From the NCBI GenBank assembly GCA_964401935.1, contig CAYOAL010000032.1, forward strand, positions 1-64,000: a stretch of DNA of 64,000 bases, given 5' to 3'. The DNA is from JAPYTK01 sp964401935 (lineage in GTDB: Bacteria > Myxococcota_A > Polyangia > Polyangiales > Polyangiaceae). The position numbers were made by a program, and so were the translations under genes. The notes beneath the pieces are model-generated. The model worked only from the letters and a program-made list of their open reading frames with translations. It was not told where the DNA came from and searched no databases. Positions 25,564 through 33,620 of the stretch are shown one piece after another (within the stretch, counting starts at the first letter, position 1; the number at the start of each line of letters is the position of its first letter).

Positions 25564-27348
25564 ATGAGCCGTCCAAGGGACATGCGGTCCCGGTGGCTGT
25601 GGCTGCTCGCTATCTTCCTCGTGTTCACGAGCGGTTGCGCATTCGACCGAGCCATCGATGCCGGTCACGCGCTCGTCGAGGCGCGCCAGTATCGCGCGGC
25701 GCTCGCGGAGTATGAGCGCGCGCTTCGCCTCGATCCCGACTCGGGCGAGGCGCGGGCCCTCGTCGGGCAGATCACGCCGTACGCGCTGAACGAGGCCGAG
25801 GCCGACATGAAGGCCGAGCTCGACAAGAGCGCCTACGAGGCCGCGATGCGGCACGTGGCCTACGTTCGGCGCTACGACCAAAAGCGCGCGGACAAGCTCT
25901 CCGAGCGCGTCGAGCTCCAGATGCGTACCCACACCGAAGCCCTCATGGCCAAGGGCGACATGGAGGGCGCCTATCCGCTCGCAGTACGCACCGCCAGGTT
26001 GTTCCCGAACGCCGTTGGCATCAACGCCACCTTTCGACGGTTGCGCGCGCACTTCATGGCCCAGGCCGAGCAGCGTGCGGCCCTCGGGCAATACGCGGAG
26101 GCGCTCGCGTCGCTCGACATCATCGAGAAACACGAGCCGGCGATGGCGGCCACGCTCGAGCCGACGCGCGCCAAGATCCGTGGCATCTGGGCCGACACGG
26201 TCGTGGCCAAGGCACAAGCAGCCGAGGCCCGCGAAGAGCTCGGAGCAGCCGCCGCCCTCTATGGTCGCGCGTTCGAGATCGCCGGCCGCTCCCCCGACGG
26301 CGACGCGATGCGGCGGCTGGTGCGGGAGCTTCGGGCCGACGGCCTGTTTCATGTCGACGTGGCGTACGACGGCGACGTGCAGCGGAGGAGCGCGGTGGCC
26401 ACCCGCGCTGCACCCAAGCTCGACGGCATCGAGGGCGTCGTGCTCGGCTCCGAAGAAGACGGCGCCTCGATGCGGGTGGCGGTGCATGCGGGGCCCGCGA
26501 GCTGCGGTGAGACGTTCAGCGTCTCGACGCGCTCGAAGGACTATGTGGCGGGGACCCGACAGGTGCGAAACCCCGCCTACGATCGACTCAGCGTCGACAT
26601 CGACAACCTCACCGCCGAGATCAACGTGCTCTCGGGCAAGGTCTCCGCCAAGAAGTCCGAGGTCGATCAGCTCGACAGCCGCCTCCGTCGCTGCGAAGAG
26701 CGGCGGTCCCGCGCGTCGGGACAAGGGGGCGGCGGTCCAGAGCCGCCGAGCTGCAGCGAGATCTCCGGCAACCTCAGCACCGCGAAGAGCGAGCTGAGCT
26801 CCCTGTCCTCGCAGCTGAGCTCGGCCGAGTCGCAGCTAGCGGGCCGCATCAGTCAGCGGTCGAGCACATCGCAGACCCTCACCGAGGACATCATCGAGAC
26901 CTTCACCTACGAGGTGCGGCACAACACTCGGCGCTGCGGCCTCACGCTGTCGGTCTCGCTCGAGCCCGCGTGGAGTGGCGTCGAGAAACATCAGGTTCGC
27001 GGTGAGGGCGTCACGGCCGACGACAGCCACGCCGGGTTCGCCACCTACGGCGTCGCGCTCGACCCGCTGTCTTATCCGAGGAGCGACGCCGAGCTGATCT
27101 CCCGCGCGGACTCGGACGCGGTCGATGGGTTGGTGAAGCTGGTGGGCGGCAAGGTGGCCGACTACTACCGCGCGATGACGGATCGCGCCCTCGAGACCGA
27201 GGCGACCGACGTGGCCGCCGCGGCCGACATGATGGTGGCCATCGTGGCCGCGGGCCGTAAGCATCTCGACGGTCCGCGCGTGAGCACGCTCGGCACGCGC
27301 CTCCATGCCCGCTTCGGCCTCGAATCCATCGACACGCTCCGGAAGTGA
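25564..27348 (+). CDS. TPR / coiled-coil lipoprotein
   Basis: A 594-residue exported protein with lipobox FTSGC. Two or three TPR-like units follow (ARQYRAALAEYERALRLDPD is the first, at about 40-60) and continue to about residue 260. A predicted coiled coil at about 345-445 includes a Cys pair region (RRCEERRSRA ... PPSCSE). The C-terminal 150 residues show no recognised domain. It lies 13 bases after the SGNH hydrolase and is probably co-transcribed with it. An in-frame ATG at 25582 is an alternative start. It may be a periplasmic scaffold; function unknown. Confidence 0.75.
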   Translation: MSRPRDMRSRWLWLLAIFLVFTSGCAFDRAIDAGHALVEARQYRAALAEYERALRLDPDSGEARALVGQITPYALNEAEADMKAELDKSAYEAAMRHVAYVRRYDQKRADKLSERVELQMRTHTEALMAKGDMEGAYPLAVRTARLFPNAVGINATFRRLRAHFMAQAEQRAALGQYAEALASLDIIEKHEPAMAATLEPTRAKIRGIWADTVVAKAQAAEAREELGAAAALYGRAFEIAGRSPDGDAMRRLVRELRADGLFHVDVAYDGDVQRRSAVATRAAPKLDGIEGVVLGSEEDGASMRVAVHAGPASCGETFSVSTRSKDYVAGTRQVRNPAYDRLSVDIDNLTAEINVLSGKVSAKKSEVDQLDSRLRRCEERRSRASGQGGGGPEPPSCSEISGNLSTAKSELSSLSSQLSSAESQLAGRISQRSSTSQTLTEDIIETFTYEVRHNTRRCGLTLSVSLEPAWSGVEKHQVRGEGVTADDSHAGFATYGVALDPLSYPRSDAELISRADSDAVDGLVKLVGGKVADYYRAMTDRALETEATDVAAAADMMVAIVAAGRKHLDGPRVSTLGTRLHARFGLESIDTLRK

Positions 27349-27408
27349 TATACTGGCGCGTCGTTCATTCGGTCCTTGCTGTAAGGATCCGCACCGGAGG
27401 TGGTTTTC

Positions 27409-27801
27409 ATGGATATGCTGAACTGCGTGCGATGCGAGGGGTTCATCCCCGCCAAGGCTTCCTCCTGCCCACACTGTGACGCCCCGACCGGCCGGCGCAG
27501 CAAGCTCCGAACCTTGCTGAACGTCGCTGGCGGTGGCGCGGTGGCCATGACCCTCATGGCCTGTTACGGCGGTGCTCCACGAGACTACGCGCCGGTTGCG
27601 CCGACGAACACCAACGCGTGCACGGATCCGAGCCAAGACCTCGACAAGGATGGCTACTGTGGCGACGACTGCGACGAGATGAACGCCGCGATCCACCCCG
27701 GGGCGGCCGACACCTCGGAGGACGGGATCGATCAGAACTGCGACGGGGTGGACGGCGTCCCGTCGAGCACAGCGGCTCCGTCGAGCACCATCGCCCAGTG
27801 A
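27409..27801 (+). CDS. Zinc-ribbon lipoprotein with MopE-like acidic motif
   Basis: A 130-residue protein with an unusual order. A four-Cys zinc ribbon comes first (C6xxC9, C20xxC23), then an Arg/Lys stretch, a hydrophobic helix (about 36-51) ending in the lipobox-like LMAC52, then a periplasmic part with DKDGYCGDDCDE and DGIDQNCDG, which match the metal-binding D-x-D-x-D/G-type repeats of MopE-like proteins. GGAGG (27396-27400) sits 8 bases before the ATG. A TATACT at 27350-27355 could be its -10. If the lipobox is used, the ribbon would be cut off as part of an extended signal peptide. Function unknown. Confidence 0.7.
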   Translation: MDMLNCVRCEGFIPAKASSCPHCDAPTGRRSKLRTLLNVAGGGAVAMTLMACYGGAPRDYAPVAPTNTNACTDPSQDLDKDGYCGDDCDEMNAAIHPGAADTSEDGIDQNCDGVDGVPSSTAAPSSTIAQ

Positions 27802-27810
27802 CCCGGAGGT

Positions 27811-27830
27811 GAGCTCCCGCGGGGGAGCTC
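27811..27830. terminator. Hairpin between convergent genes
   Basis: An 8-bp perfect stem, GAGCTCCC/GGGAGCTC, with a 4-base loop. A second, longer inverted repeat (GGCTCAGCCC at 27836-27845 with GGGCTGAGCC at 27878-27887) follows. Together they probably end transcription from both sides; neither has a good T-tract. Confidence 0.55.
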
Positions 27831-27835
27831 CCGCC

Positions 27836-27887
27836 GGCTCAGCCCTGCCGCCGCGATCCCCGGGGGAGCCCTCTCGCGGGCTGAGCC
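27836..27887. repeat. Inverted repeat in a convergent intergenic region
   Basis: Perfect 10-bp arms separated by 32 bases, between the zinc-ribbon lipoprotein and the nitrilase gene. Likely part of a bidirectional terminator. Confidence 0.6.
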
Positions 27888-27910
27888 GCCTCCGCGGGGA
27901 GGCTCTCTCC

Positions 27911-28750
27911 TCACGACCGGAGCTTCGGCAGCCGGCGGTGGTTGTAGATCGGGATGGCCTGGCGGACGGCTGCCACCCGGTCGAGATCGAGCTCCGCGAG
28001 ACACAGGCCGACGCCTTGCCCTCTGTCGGCCACGACCGCGCCCCACGGATCGATGATCAGGCTGTGGCCATAGCTCTGGCGCTTGCCCTCGGCGTCGTGG
28101 GTGCCCCACTGCGCGGGCGCGAGCACCCAACACTGGGTCTCGATCGCGCGCGCGCGGAGGAGACAGTGCCAGTGGTCCTTGCCGGTGGTGAGCGTGAACG
28201 CGGAGGGCACCGCGATGATCTCTGCGCCACGGTCGACCAACGCGCGGTAAAGCTCGGGGAAGCGCAGATCGTAACAGATGCTCATGCCGACGCGGCCGAG
28301 CGGGGTCTCTGCGATCACCACCTCATCGCCGGCCGCAACCGAGTCCGACTCGTTGATGGTGAGCCCACCCGGCACGTCCACGTCGAACAGGTGGATCTTG
28401 CGATACACGGCGAGGCGGTCGCCGTTGGGGCCGTAGAGCACGCTCGTGTTGAAGCAGCGCGTGGTGTCCACCTCGCCGTCGGCGCCGAGCCGGCGCTCGG
28501 CCATGCCTCCCACGAGGAGGTAGATGCCGAGCTCGTCGGCGAGCCGCGCGAGGCGCGTCGCGATAGGTCCGTCGAGGCTCTCCGCGAGCTCCACCTTGTG
28601 AAACTGGGCCCCGAGAAACGGTGTGTTCTCGGGGGTGGCGATCAGGGACGCGCCGCGCAGCGCAGCCCGGCGGACGAGCTCCTCGGTGGTCGCCAAGTTG
28701 GCCTCGACGTCGTTCGTCGAGCGGAGCTGGACACAGGCCGCGAGGAACAT
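27911..28750 (-). CDS. Carbon-nitrogen hydrolase (Nit/omega-amidase type)
   Basis: A 279-residue nitrilase-superfamily enzyme with the catalytic triad clear: Glu in ATPENTPF, Lys in VYRKIHLFDVDVPGG and Cys in SICYDLRFPELYR. The IHLFDVDVPG context and length match the Nit1/Nit2 branch, which hydrolyses omega-amides such as alpha-ketoglutaramate or deaminated glutathione in metabolite repair. It is cytoplasmic. ATG 28750 is preferred over GTG 28759 because a TAGTGT hexamer at leaderless spacing would overlap the GTG. It is divergent from the acyltransferase gene, with about 210 bases between the two starts in which nothing else is recognised. Confidence 0.88.
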   Translation of the reverse strand: MFLAACVQLRSTNDVEANLATTEELVRRAALRGASLIATPENTPFLGAQFHKVELAESLDGPIATRLARLADELGIYLLVGGMAERRLGADGEVDTTRCFNTSVLYGPNGDRLAVYRKIHLFDVDVPGGLTINESDSVAAGDEVVIAETPLGRVGMSICYDLRFPELYRALVDRGAEIIAVPSAFTLTTGKDHWHCLLRARAIETQCWVLAPAQWGTHDAEGKRQSYGHSLIIDPWGAVVADRGQGVGLCLAELDLDRVAAVRQAIPIYNHRRLPKLRS

Positions 28751-28755
28751 GGCGC

Positions 28756-28761
28756 ACACTA
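28756..28761 (-). promoter_or_regulatory. -10-like TAGTGT, 5 nt before ATG 28750
   Basis: A TANNNT hexamer 5 nt before the nitrilase ATG; supports that start over the GTG 9 bases upstream. Confidence 0.4.
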
Positions 28762-28963
28762 TTGACCGCCGGACCGCCGCCGGTCAACCCAGCGCCAAAC
28801 CTGCGTCCGCGCCCGCGCCCGTCGCGGACCGACTCGAGCGCTCCGGCGCCGAGAGCCTCCGTCCCCGCGCCGCCCCCCGACCCGGCCTCGTTTCGCTGTT
28901 GCATGGGAACCTGCTTCGAACTTGCGGGAAAGGGTACTAGGCTCGCGCGCCGAGGAGACGAGC

Positions 28964-29788
28964 GTGGCGTTTGGGACGCTGAGAGAGGTTCAGGAGCGGG
29001 TGAAGCGGTTGGAGCTGCCCTTCAACCGTTTCGGCGTGGATCCTTACGGCATCTCGCGCAGCCACCTGCGCCGTGCCTTCGCGGGGCTGACGTGGTTCTA
29101 CCGTCACTACTTCAACGTGCGCGTGGAGGGCATCGAGCACGTGCCTCCGCGAGGGCGCGCCATGCTCGTCGGCAACCACTCGGGAGGGGTCGCGCTCGAC
29201 GCGGCGATGGTGATCGCCTCGCAGTTCCTCGACATGGAGCCCCCCCGCCTCGCGCAGGGGATGGCCGAGAAGTTCATCGCCCAGACGCCATTCTTCTCGC
29301 TGTGGACCCATCGCTGCGGCCAGTTCACCGGTCTGCCCGAGCACGCGGTGAAGCTCTTGGAGGACGAGCGTTTGTTGCTGGTGTTTCCCGAGGGAGCCCG
29401 GGGTACCGCGAAGCTCTACAAGGAGCGACACAGCTTGGTGCGATTCGGCACCGGCTTCATGCGCCTCGCGCTGGAGACGAACACGCCCATCGTTCCCTTC
29501 GCCTTCGTAGGCGGGGGAGAGGCGATCCCGACGATCTACAACTCGGAGTGGCTCGGCAAGCTCATGGGCGCCCCCTACGTTCCCATTACCCCCTACTTTG
29601 CCACCGTGCCGCTCCCGGTGCGGCTGCAGATCGTATACGGCGAGCCGCTATCGTTGGAGGGCCGAGGCGACGAGGACGATGAGATCATCGTTGGCTACGT
29701 CGACCAGGTGAAGGCGCGCATCCAAGCGCTCATCGAGCGGGGACGGCGGCTGAGGCGCGGGCACGCCACGCTGGAGGTGAGCCGGTGA
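28964..29788 (+). CDS. PlsC-family lysophospholipid acyltransferase
   Basis: A 274-residue acyltransferase. The catalytic block is VGNHSGGVALDAAM, in which six residues rather than four separate His and Asp; this spacing occurs in the diacylglycerol-acyltransferase-like branch of the family. The substrate block is VFPEGARGT and a later block is PIVPFAFVGGGE. It would act on the cytoplasmic face of the inner membrane, adding an acyl chain to a lysolipid or diacylglycerol-type acceptor. The GTG start at 28964 follows GAGGAGA (28952-28958) by 5 bases; TAGGCT at 28938-28943 is a possible -10. It overlaps the next gene by 4 bases. Confidence 0.85.
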   Translation: MAFGTLREVQERVKRLELPFNRFGVDPYGISRSHLRRAFAGLTWFYRHYFNVRVEGIEHVPPRGRAMLVGNHSGGVALDAAMVIASQFLDMEPPRLAQGMAEKFIAQTPFFSLWTHRCGQFTGLPEHAVKLLEDERLLLVFPEGARGTAKLYKERHSLVRFGTGFMRLALETNTPIVPFAFVGGGEAIPTIYNSEWLGKLMGAPYVPITPYFATVPLPVRLQIVYGEPLSLEGRGDEDDEIIVGYVDQVKARIQALIERGRRLRRGHATLEVSR

Positions 29789-30714
29789 GGGTGTTGATCC
29801 CGGGGATCGCCGGGCTGCTCGGGCAGATGCTGGCAGTGCGGCTCGTGGAGCGTGGACACGAGGTAGCGGGCATCGATCGGCGCCGTTGGTCGGACGCGCC
29901 CGAGGGCATCGAGGTGCACCACGTCGACATCCGCAAGCGCGCGGCGGAGGACGTCTTCCGCAAGTTCCGTCCCGAGGCCGTGGTGCACATGGCCACCGTG
30001 AGCCACTTCGCGGCGCGCGGGGAGGAGCGCTACCGCATCAACATCAACGGCACGCGCACCGTGTTCGACCACTGCACGAAGTATGGCGCAGCGCACTGCA
30101 TCTTCGTCGGGCGCCATACCTACTACGGGGCGGCCGCCGACTCGCCGCTCTATCACTCCGAGGACGAGCCGCCGATGGGCCTCGCCCACTTTCCCGAGCT
30201 CGCCGATCTGGTCAGCGCGGATCTCTACGCGGGCTCGGCGCTGTGGCGGTTCCCCGAGCTGTGCACCACCGTGATGCGCATGTGCTACACGCTCGGTCCG
30301 AGCGGACACGGCACCCTCGCCTCCTTTCTCCGCGGGAGGGTGGTGCCCACCATCCTCGGCTTCGATCCGCTGTATCAGTTCATGCACGAGCGCGACGTGG
30401 TGAACAGCATCGTGGCCGCCATCGAGTCGCGTCCCCGTGGCGTGTTCAACGTGGCTGGCCCGCAGCCGATGCCGCTCAGCGTGCTCATCCGCGAGACGGG
30501 GCGAACGGCGGTGCCGCTGCCCGAGTTCCTGTTCGCCAGGAGCCTCGGCCGTTTCGGACTGCCCAAGCTGCCCCGCGGGGCGCTCGATCATATCAAGTAC
30601 AGCATCGTGATGGACGCGAGCCCGTTCCGAAAGGTCACCGGCTTCGCTCACGAGGTGGACGAAGTCCAGGCGATGTTCGAGTTCAAGCAGGCGTTCCCCC
30701 CGCCCAGCCGCTGA
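29785..30714 (+). CDS. NAD-dependent epimerase/dehydratase (extended SDR)
   Basis: A 309-residue extended SDR with N-terminal dinucleotide-binding loop VLIPGIAGLLGQMLAVRL (Gly-rich motif GxxGxxG), the D-I-R segment after strand 3 and a His-Met-Ala-Thr-Val strand 4. The catalytic Tyr-x-x-x-Lys is not evident at the usual place, where YAGSALWR is seen instead; this may be an atypical member acting as a reductase or a binding protein. It starts with GTG and overlaps the acyltransferase by 4 bases (GTGA), so the two are translationally coupled and may modify the same lipid or glycolipid. Confidence 0.78.
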   Translation: MRVLIPGIAGLLGQMLAVRLVERGHEVAGIDRRRWSDAPEGIEVHHVDIRKRAAEDVFRKFRPEAVVHMATVSHFAARGEERYRININGTRTVFDHCTKYGAAHCIFVGRHTYYGAAADSPLYHSEDEPPMGLAHFPELADLVSADLYAGSALWRFPELCTTVMRMCYTLGPSGHGTLASFLRGRVVPTILGFDPLYQFMHERDVVNSIVAAIESRPRGVFNVAGPQPMPLSVLIRETGRTAVPLPEFLFARSLGRFGLPKLPRGALDHIKYSIVMDASPFRKVTGFAHEVDEVQAMFEFKQAFPPPSR

Positions 30715-30730
30715 CCCACGCGTGCTAGCC

Positions 30731-30771
30731 ACGCCGTGCGACCCACGCCGTGCGACCCAAGCGTGCGACCC
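30731..30771. repeat. Short tandem repeat between convergent genes
   Basis: Two perfect copies of ACGCCGTGCGACCC, then a diverged copy AAGCGTGCGACCC, then a partial one. It lies in the 127-base gap between the convergent epimerase and TerB genes; no promoter or RNA was recognised there. Confidence 0.75.
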
Positions 30772-30841
30772 AAGCGTCCGCGCCGTGCCGACGCGCCGCG
30801 TCGCGGCCCGAACCGAGGGACGGTCGGTCGCGGCGGTGCCG

Positions 30842-31261
30842 CTACTTCTTGGGGAGGGGCGGCGGCTTGAGCACCTTGCCCGCCTCGACCAGCTCGATGT
30901 CGAGCGTGAGCTTGGCGTACTTCTCCTTGGGCAGACCGAGCGCCTCGGCCACCGCGATGACATACTCGTCTTCGCCGATCTCGAGCACGTCGTCCGAGTC
31001 GTGAACCGCGACGATGAGCTCGAGCAGCTTCAGCTTCATGTCGTCGCCCCCGAGCTCGATGGCGTCCACCTCTTCTTGGATGTCGAAGGTGTCGGGATCG
31101 AACAGGTGCAGCTTCGCCTCCACGTCGTCGGGGAGGTCGTCCTCCCCCATCGCGTCTGCGAGCAGCTTCCGCACCGTCTCGAGCTCGCGCCCGTCGAGAT
31201 TGTCGTCCGCGTAGGCGGCACCCATCAGGAGATTTGCGATGTGTTCAAATCGGTCGCTCAT
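30842..31261 (-). CDS. TerB-like (tellurite resistance B) domain protein
   Basis: A 139-residue acidic, all-helical protein matching the TerB fold: an N-terminal ANLLMGAAYADDNLDGREL helix pair with an Asp-rich turn (metal-binding in TerB), and a second half with LELIVAVHDSDDVLEIGEDE repeating the pattern. TerB-type proteins are cytoplasmic and associate with membrane or chemical-stress systems; most are uncharacterised. It overlaps the upstream SDR gene by 4 bases (ATGA), indicating an operon of two genes. Confidence 0.75.
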   Translation of the reverse strand: MSDRFEHIANLLMGAAYADDNLDGRELETVRKLLADAMGEDDLPDDVEAKLHLFDPDTFDIQEEVDAIELGGDDMKLKLLELIVAVHDSDDVLEIGEDEYVIAVAEALGLPKEKYAKLTLDIELVEAGKVLKPPPLPKK

Positions 31262-31983
31262 GTCGCCTCGCTCATCGGTCGCATGATGATGTTCACGATT
31301 CGGCTTCGCTCACGCGGGAGCGCCGCCATCACCACTGCCTCGGCTACGTCTTCGGCGGTGGAGAACCCTTTCAGCTGATCGCTCCCAGGGGTGCGCCCAT
31401 CTCCGAGCGCGAAGAACGTGTCCACGCCACCGGGACACACCATGCTCACCTTGATCCCTCGCTCGAAGAACTCCCGATCGAGAGCCTGCGAGAGCCCCAC
31501 CTGAGCAAACTTCGACGCGCAGTAGATCGCCTCCCGGGGGTAGCCTTGCAGTCCAGCCACGCTCGCGACGTTGATGATCTGTCCGCCACCAGCGTCGAGC
31601 ATGTGGGGGATCACCTCCTTGCAGAACAGCCACGTGCTCTTGGCGTTGGTGGCCATGATGCGGTCGTAGTCGTCCTCGCTCCAGTCCAAGAACGGGCGGT
31701 AGCCCCCCACGCCGGCGTTGTTGACCAGGATGTCGACTCGACCGAAGGTGTCGACGCAGCGCTTCACACAGCGCGCCACCTGACCGCTGTCGGTCACGTC
31801 CGCGGGGACGGCCAGCGCCTTGCCTCCGGCTGCCTCGATGTCGTTCACCAGCACTCCCAGGTCGCTCTCGCGGCGAGCGGTGCCGACGATGGTGGCGCCT
31901 TCGCGGCTGAGGGCGAGGGCCGAGGCCCGGCCGATCCCACGGCTTGCGCCCGTGATGAGGGTGATCTTGTCTTTTAGCCGCAT
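31258..31983 (-). CDS. Short-chain dehydrogenase/reductase
   Basis: A 241-residue classical SDR with the cofactor motif TGASRGIG, NNAG in strand 4, and the catalytic Ser (INVASVAG) and Tyr-x-x-x-Lys (YCASK). It ends in an extended hydrophobic C-terminus. These enzymes reduce or oxidise carbonyl/alcohol groups with NAD(P)H; the Arg after the first Gly-rich turn suggests NADP preference. Substrate unknown. ATG 31983 (MRLKDK) was chosen over a TTG 21 bases upstream because it places the Rossmann strand at the usual distance. It is co-transcribed with the TerB gene. Confidence 0.87.
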   Translation of the reverse strand: MRLKDKITLITGASRGIGRASALALSREGATIVGTARRESDLGVLVNDIEAAGGKALAVPADVTDSGQVARCVKRCVDTFGRVDILVNNAGVGGYRPFLDWSEDDYDRIMATNAKSTWLFCKEVIPHMLDAGGGQIINVASVAGLQGYPREAIYCASKFAQVGLSQALDREFFERGIKVSMVCPGGVDTFFALGDGRTPGSDQLKGFSTAEDVAEAVVMAALPRERSRIVNIIMRPMSEAT

Positions 31984-32042
31984 GTCCTGTCCCGGGGTGC
32001 TCAAGGCGCTATTTGCACTCTAGCGAGGCAGGAGGTCAACAC

Positions 32043-33620
32043 ATGTCCCTTCATCCGGTCGTATCCTTCGAGCGCGTCTCCAAGCGCTTCTCCGGCACCG
32101 CCGCCCTGAGCGACGTCGACCTCGACCTGGGGCCGGGCGAGGTGCACGTGCTCGCGGGCCACAATGGAGCGGGAAAGAGCACGCTGATTCGGATCCTGGC
32201 GGGGGCCATCGCCGAGTTCCAGGGCACGCTGCGGCTCGAGGGCACCCCCGTGCGATTTCGCGACCCTCGCGCCGCGAACAGGGCTGGGGTGGCGACCATC
32301 CACCAAGAGCTCTCCCTCGTCGGTGCGATGACGGTGGCCGACAACCTCGCGCTGGGTGACGAGGGGGCGCCCTGGGGGCTCGTGTCCAGGCCACGGCGTG
32401 AGGCTCGAGCGCGGGAGGTGCTCGCGACCGTGGGCCTCGAGGTGGAGCCCGCGGCCGTGGTGGAGCGCCTCGCGCTGGGCACGCGGCAGCTCGTGGAGAT
32501 CGCGCGCGCCCTCGCCCGCAACGCGAAGGTGGTCGTGATGGATGAGCCCACCAGCGCCTTGAACGACGTGGAGGCCGGGCGCCTGTTCGAGCAGCTCGAC
32601 GTGCTGCGGGGGCGAGGGGTCGCGGTCGTGTTCATCACCCACCGCATGGATGAGATCTACGCGGTCGCCGATCGCATCTCCGTGCTCCGCGACGGGCGAC
32701 TGGTCGTCACCGCTCCCGCCGCGGAGCTCGGTCGCGACGCCCTGGTTCACCACCTGCTCGGGCGCGCTCGGCGAGCTCCCGTCGGCGCGACCTCGGCGAG
32801 CGACGCGCCCCGCGGGGGTGAGCCGGCCCTCGCCGTTCGCGACCTGTGCCTCGCCGACACGGTGGGACCACCGATCCTCGACCGCGTGTGTCTCGAGCTC
32901 CGAAGCGGTGAGATCGTGGGCGTCACCGGACTCCACGGCGCCGGGGTGGACGTGCTCCCCTCGGCGATCTTCGGCGCCGTCGCCACCACCGGCACCGTCG
33001 CCGTCGACGGGGAGGATGTCTCGCGCGACGGCCCGCGCGGACGGATCGCGCGTCGCATGATCCTCCTCTCCGGCGACCGGCACGAGAGCGTGGTGCACAA
33101 CCTCAGCGTCGCCGCCAACGTGACCCTGTCGTCGCTCGACGCGGTGAGCCGGTACGGCTGGATCGACCGGCGAGCGGAGCGCCGTCGGGCGGCGTTCCGC
33201 CGCGACCGTCTCCACATCGACTGCCCTTCCCTCGAGGCCGAGGCCTGGCAGCTCTCGGGGGGCAATCAGCAGAAGGTCGCCATCGCGCGGTGCCTCGAGA
33301 CGCGTCCGCGGGTGCTCTTGCTGCACGAGCCCTCTCGAGGCATCGACGTCGGCGCCAAGCTCGACGTGCACGAGCTGGTCGGGGAGCTCGCGGCGGGCGG
33401 CGTCGCCGTGCTGCTCGTGACCACCGACTTCGACGAGCTCCTCGCGCTGGCCCACCGGGTCCTCGTCATGCATCGAGGCAGCGTCGTGCTCGAGCTCTCC
33501 CACCCTCCGTTCAGCCGGTCGACGATCCTCGCGGCCGCCATGGGTGTCGCCCCCTCGCCGCTGCCCGCCCCCGAGCCGTCGCTCGACGCCGGGAACCCTC
33601 AGAGAGGAAACACGCCGTGA
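32043..33620 (+). CDS. Sugar ABC importer, double ATPase (RbsA/YtfR-like)
   Basis: A 525-residue protein with two ABC domains. The N-terminal one has Walker A GHNGAGKST, signature region LALGTRQLVEIARAL and Walker B VVVMDEPTSAL. The second is degenerate, as in RbsA: its Walker A is GLHGAGVDV, its signature LSGGNQQK is kept, but Walker B reads VLLLHEPSRGIDVG, so the usual Asp is His 428. Relatives energise import of ribose, xylose, galactofuranose and similar sugars. GGAGG at 32031-32035 precedes the ATG by 7 bases. It overlaps the permease gene by 4 bases and heads the operon ATPase-permease-binding protein. Confidence 0.9.
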   Translation: MSLHPVVSFERVSKRFSGTAALSDVDLDLGPGEVHVLAGHNGAGKSTLIRILAGAIAEFQGTLRLEGTPVRFRDPRAANRAGVATIHQELSLVGAMTVADNLALGDEGAPWGLVSRPRREARAREVLATVGLEVEPAAVVERLALGTRQLVEIARALARNAKVVVMDEPTSALNDVEAGRLFEQLDVLRGRGVAVVFITHRMDEIYAVADRISVLRDGRLVVTAPAAELGRDALVHHLLGRARRAPVGATSASDAPRGGEPALAVRDLCLADTVGPPILDRVCLELRSGEIVGVTGLHGAGVDVLPSAIFGAVATTGTVAVDGEDVSRDGPRGRIARRMILLSGDRHESVVHNLSVAANVTLSSLDAVSRYGWIDRRAERRRAAFRRDRLHIDCPSLEAEAWQLSGGNQQKVAIARCLETRPRVLLLHEPSRGIDVGAKLDVHELVGELAAGGVAVLLVTTDFDELLALAHRVLVMHRGSVVLELSHPPFSRSTILAAAMGVAPSPLPAPEPSLDAGNPQRGNTP

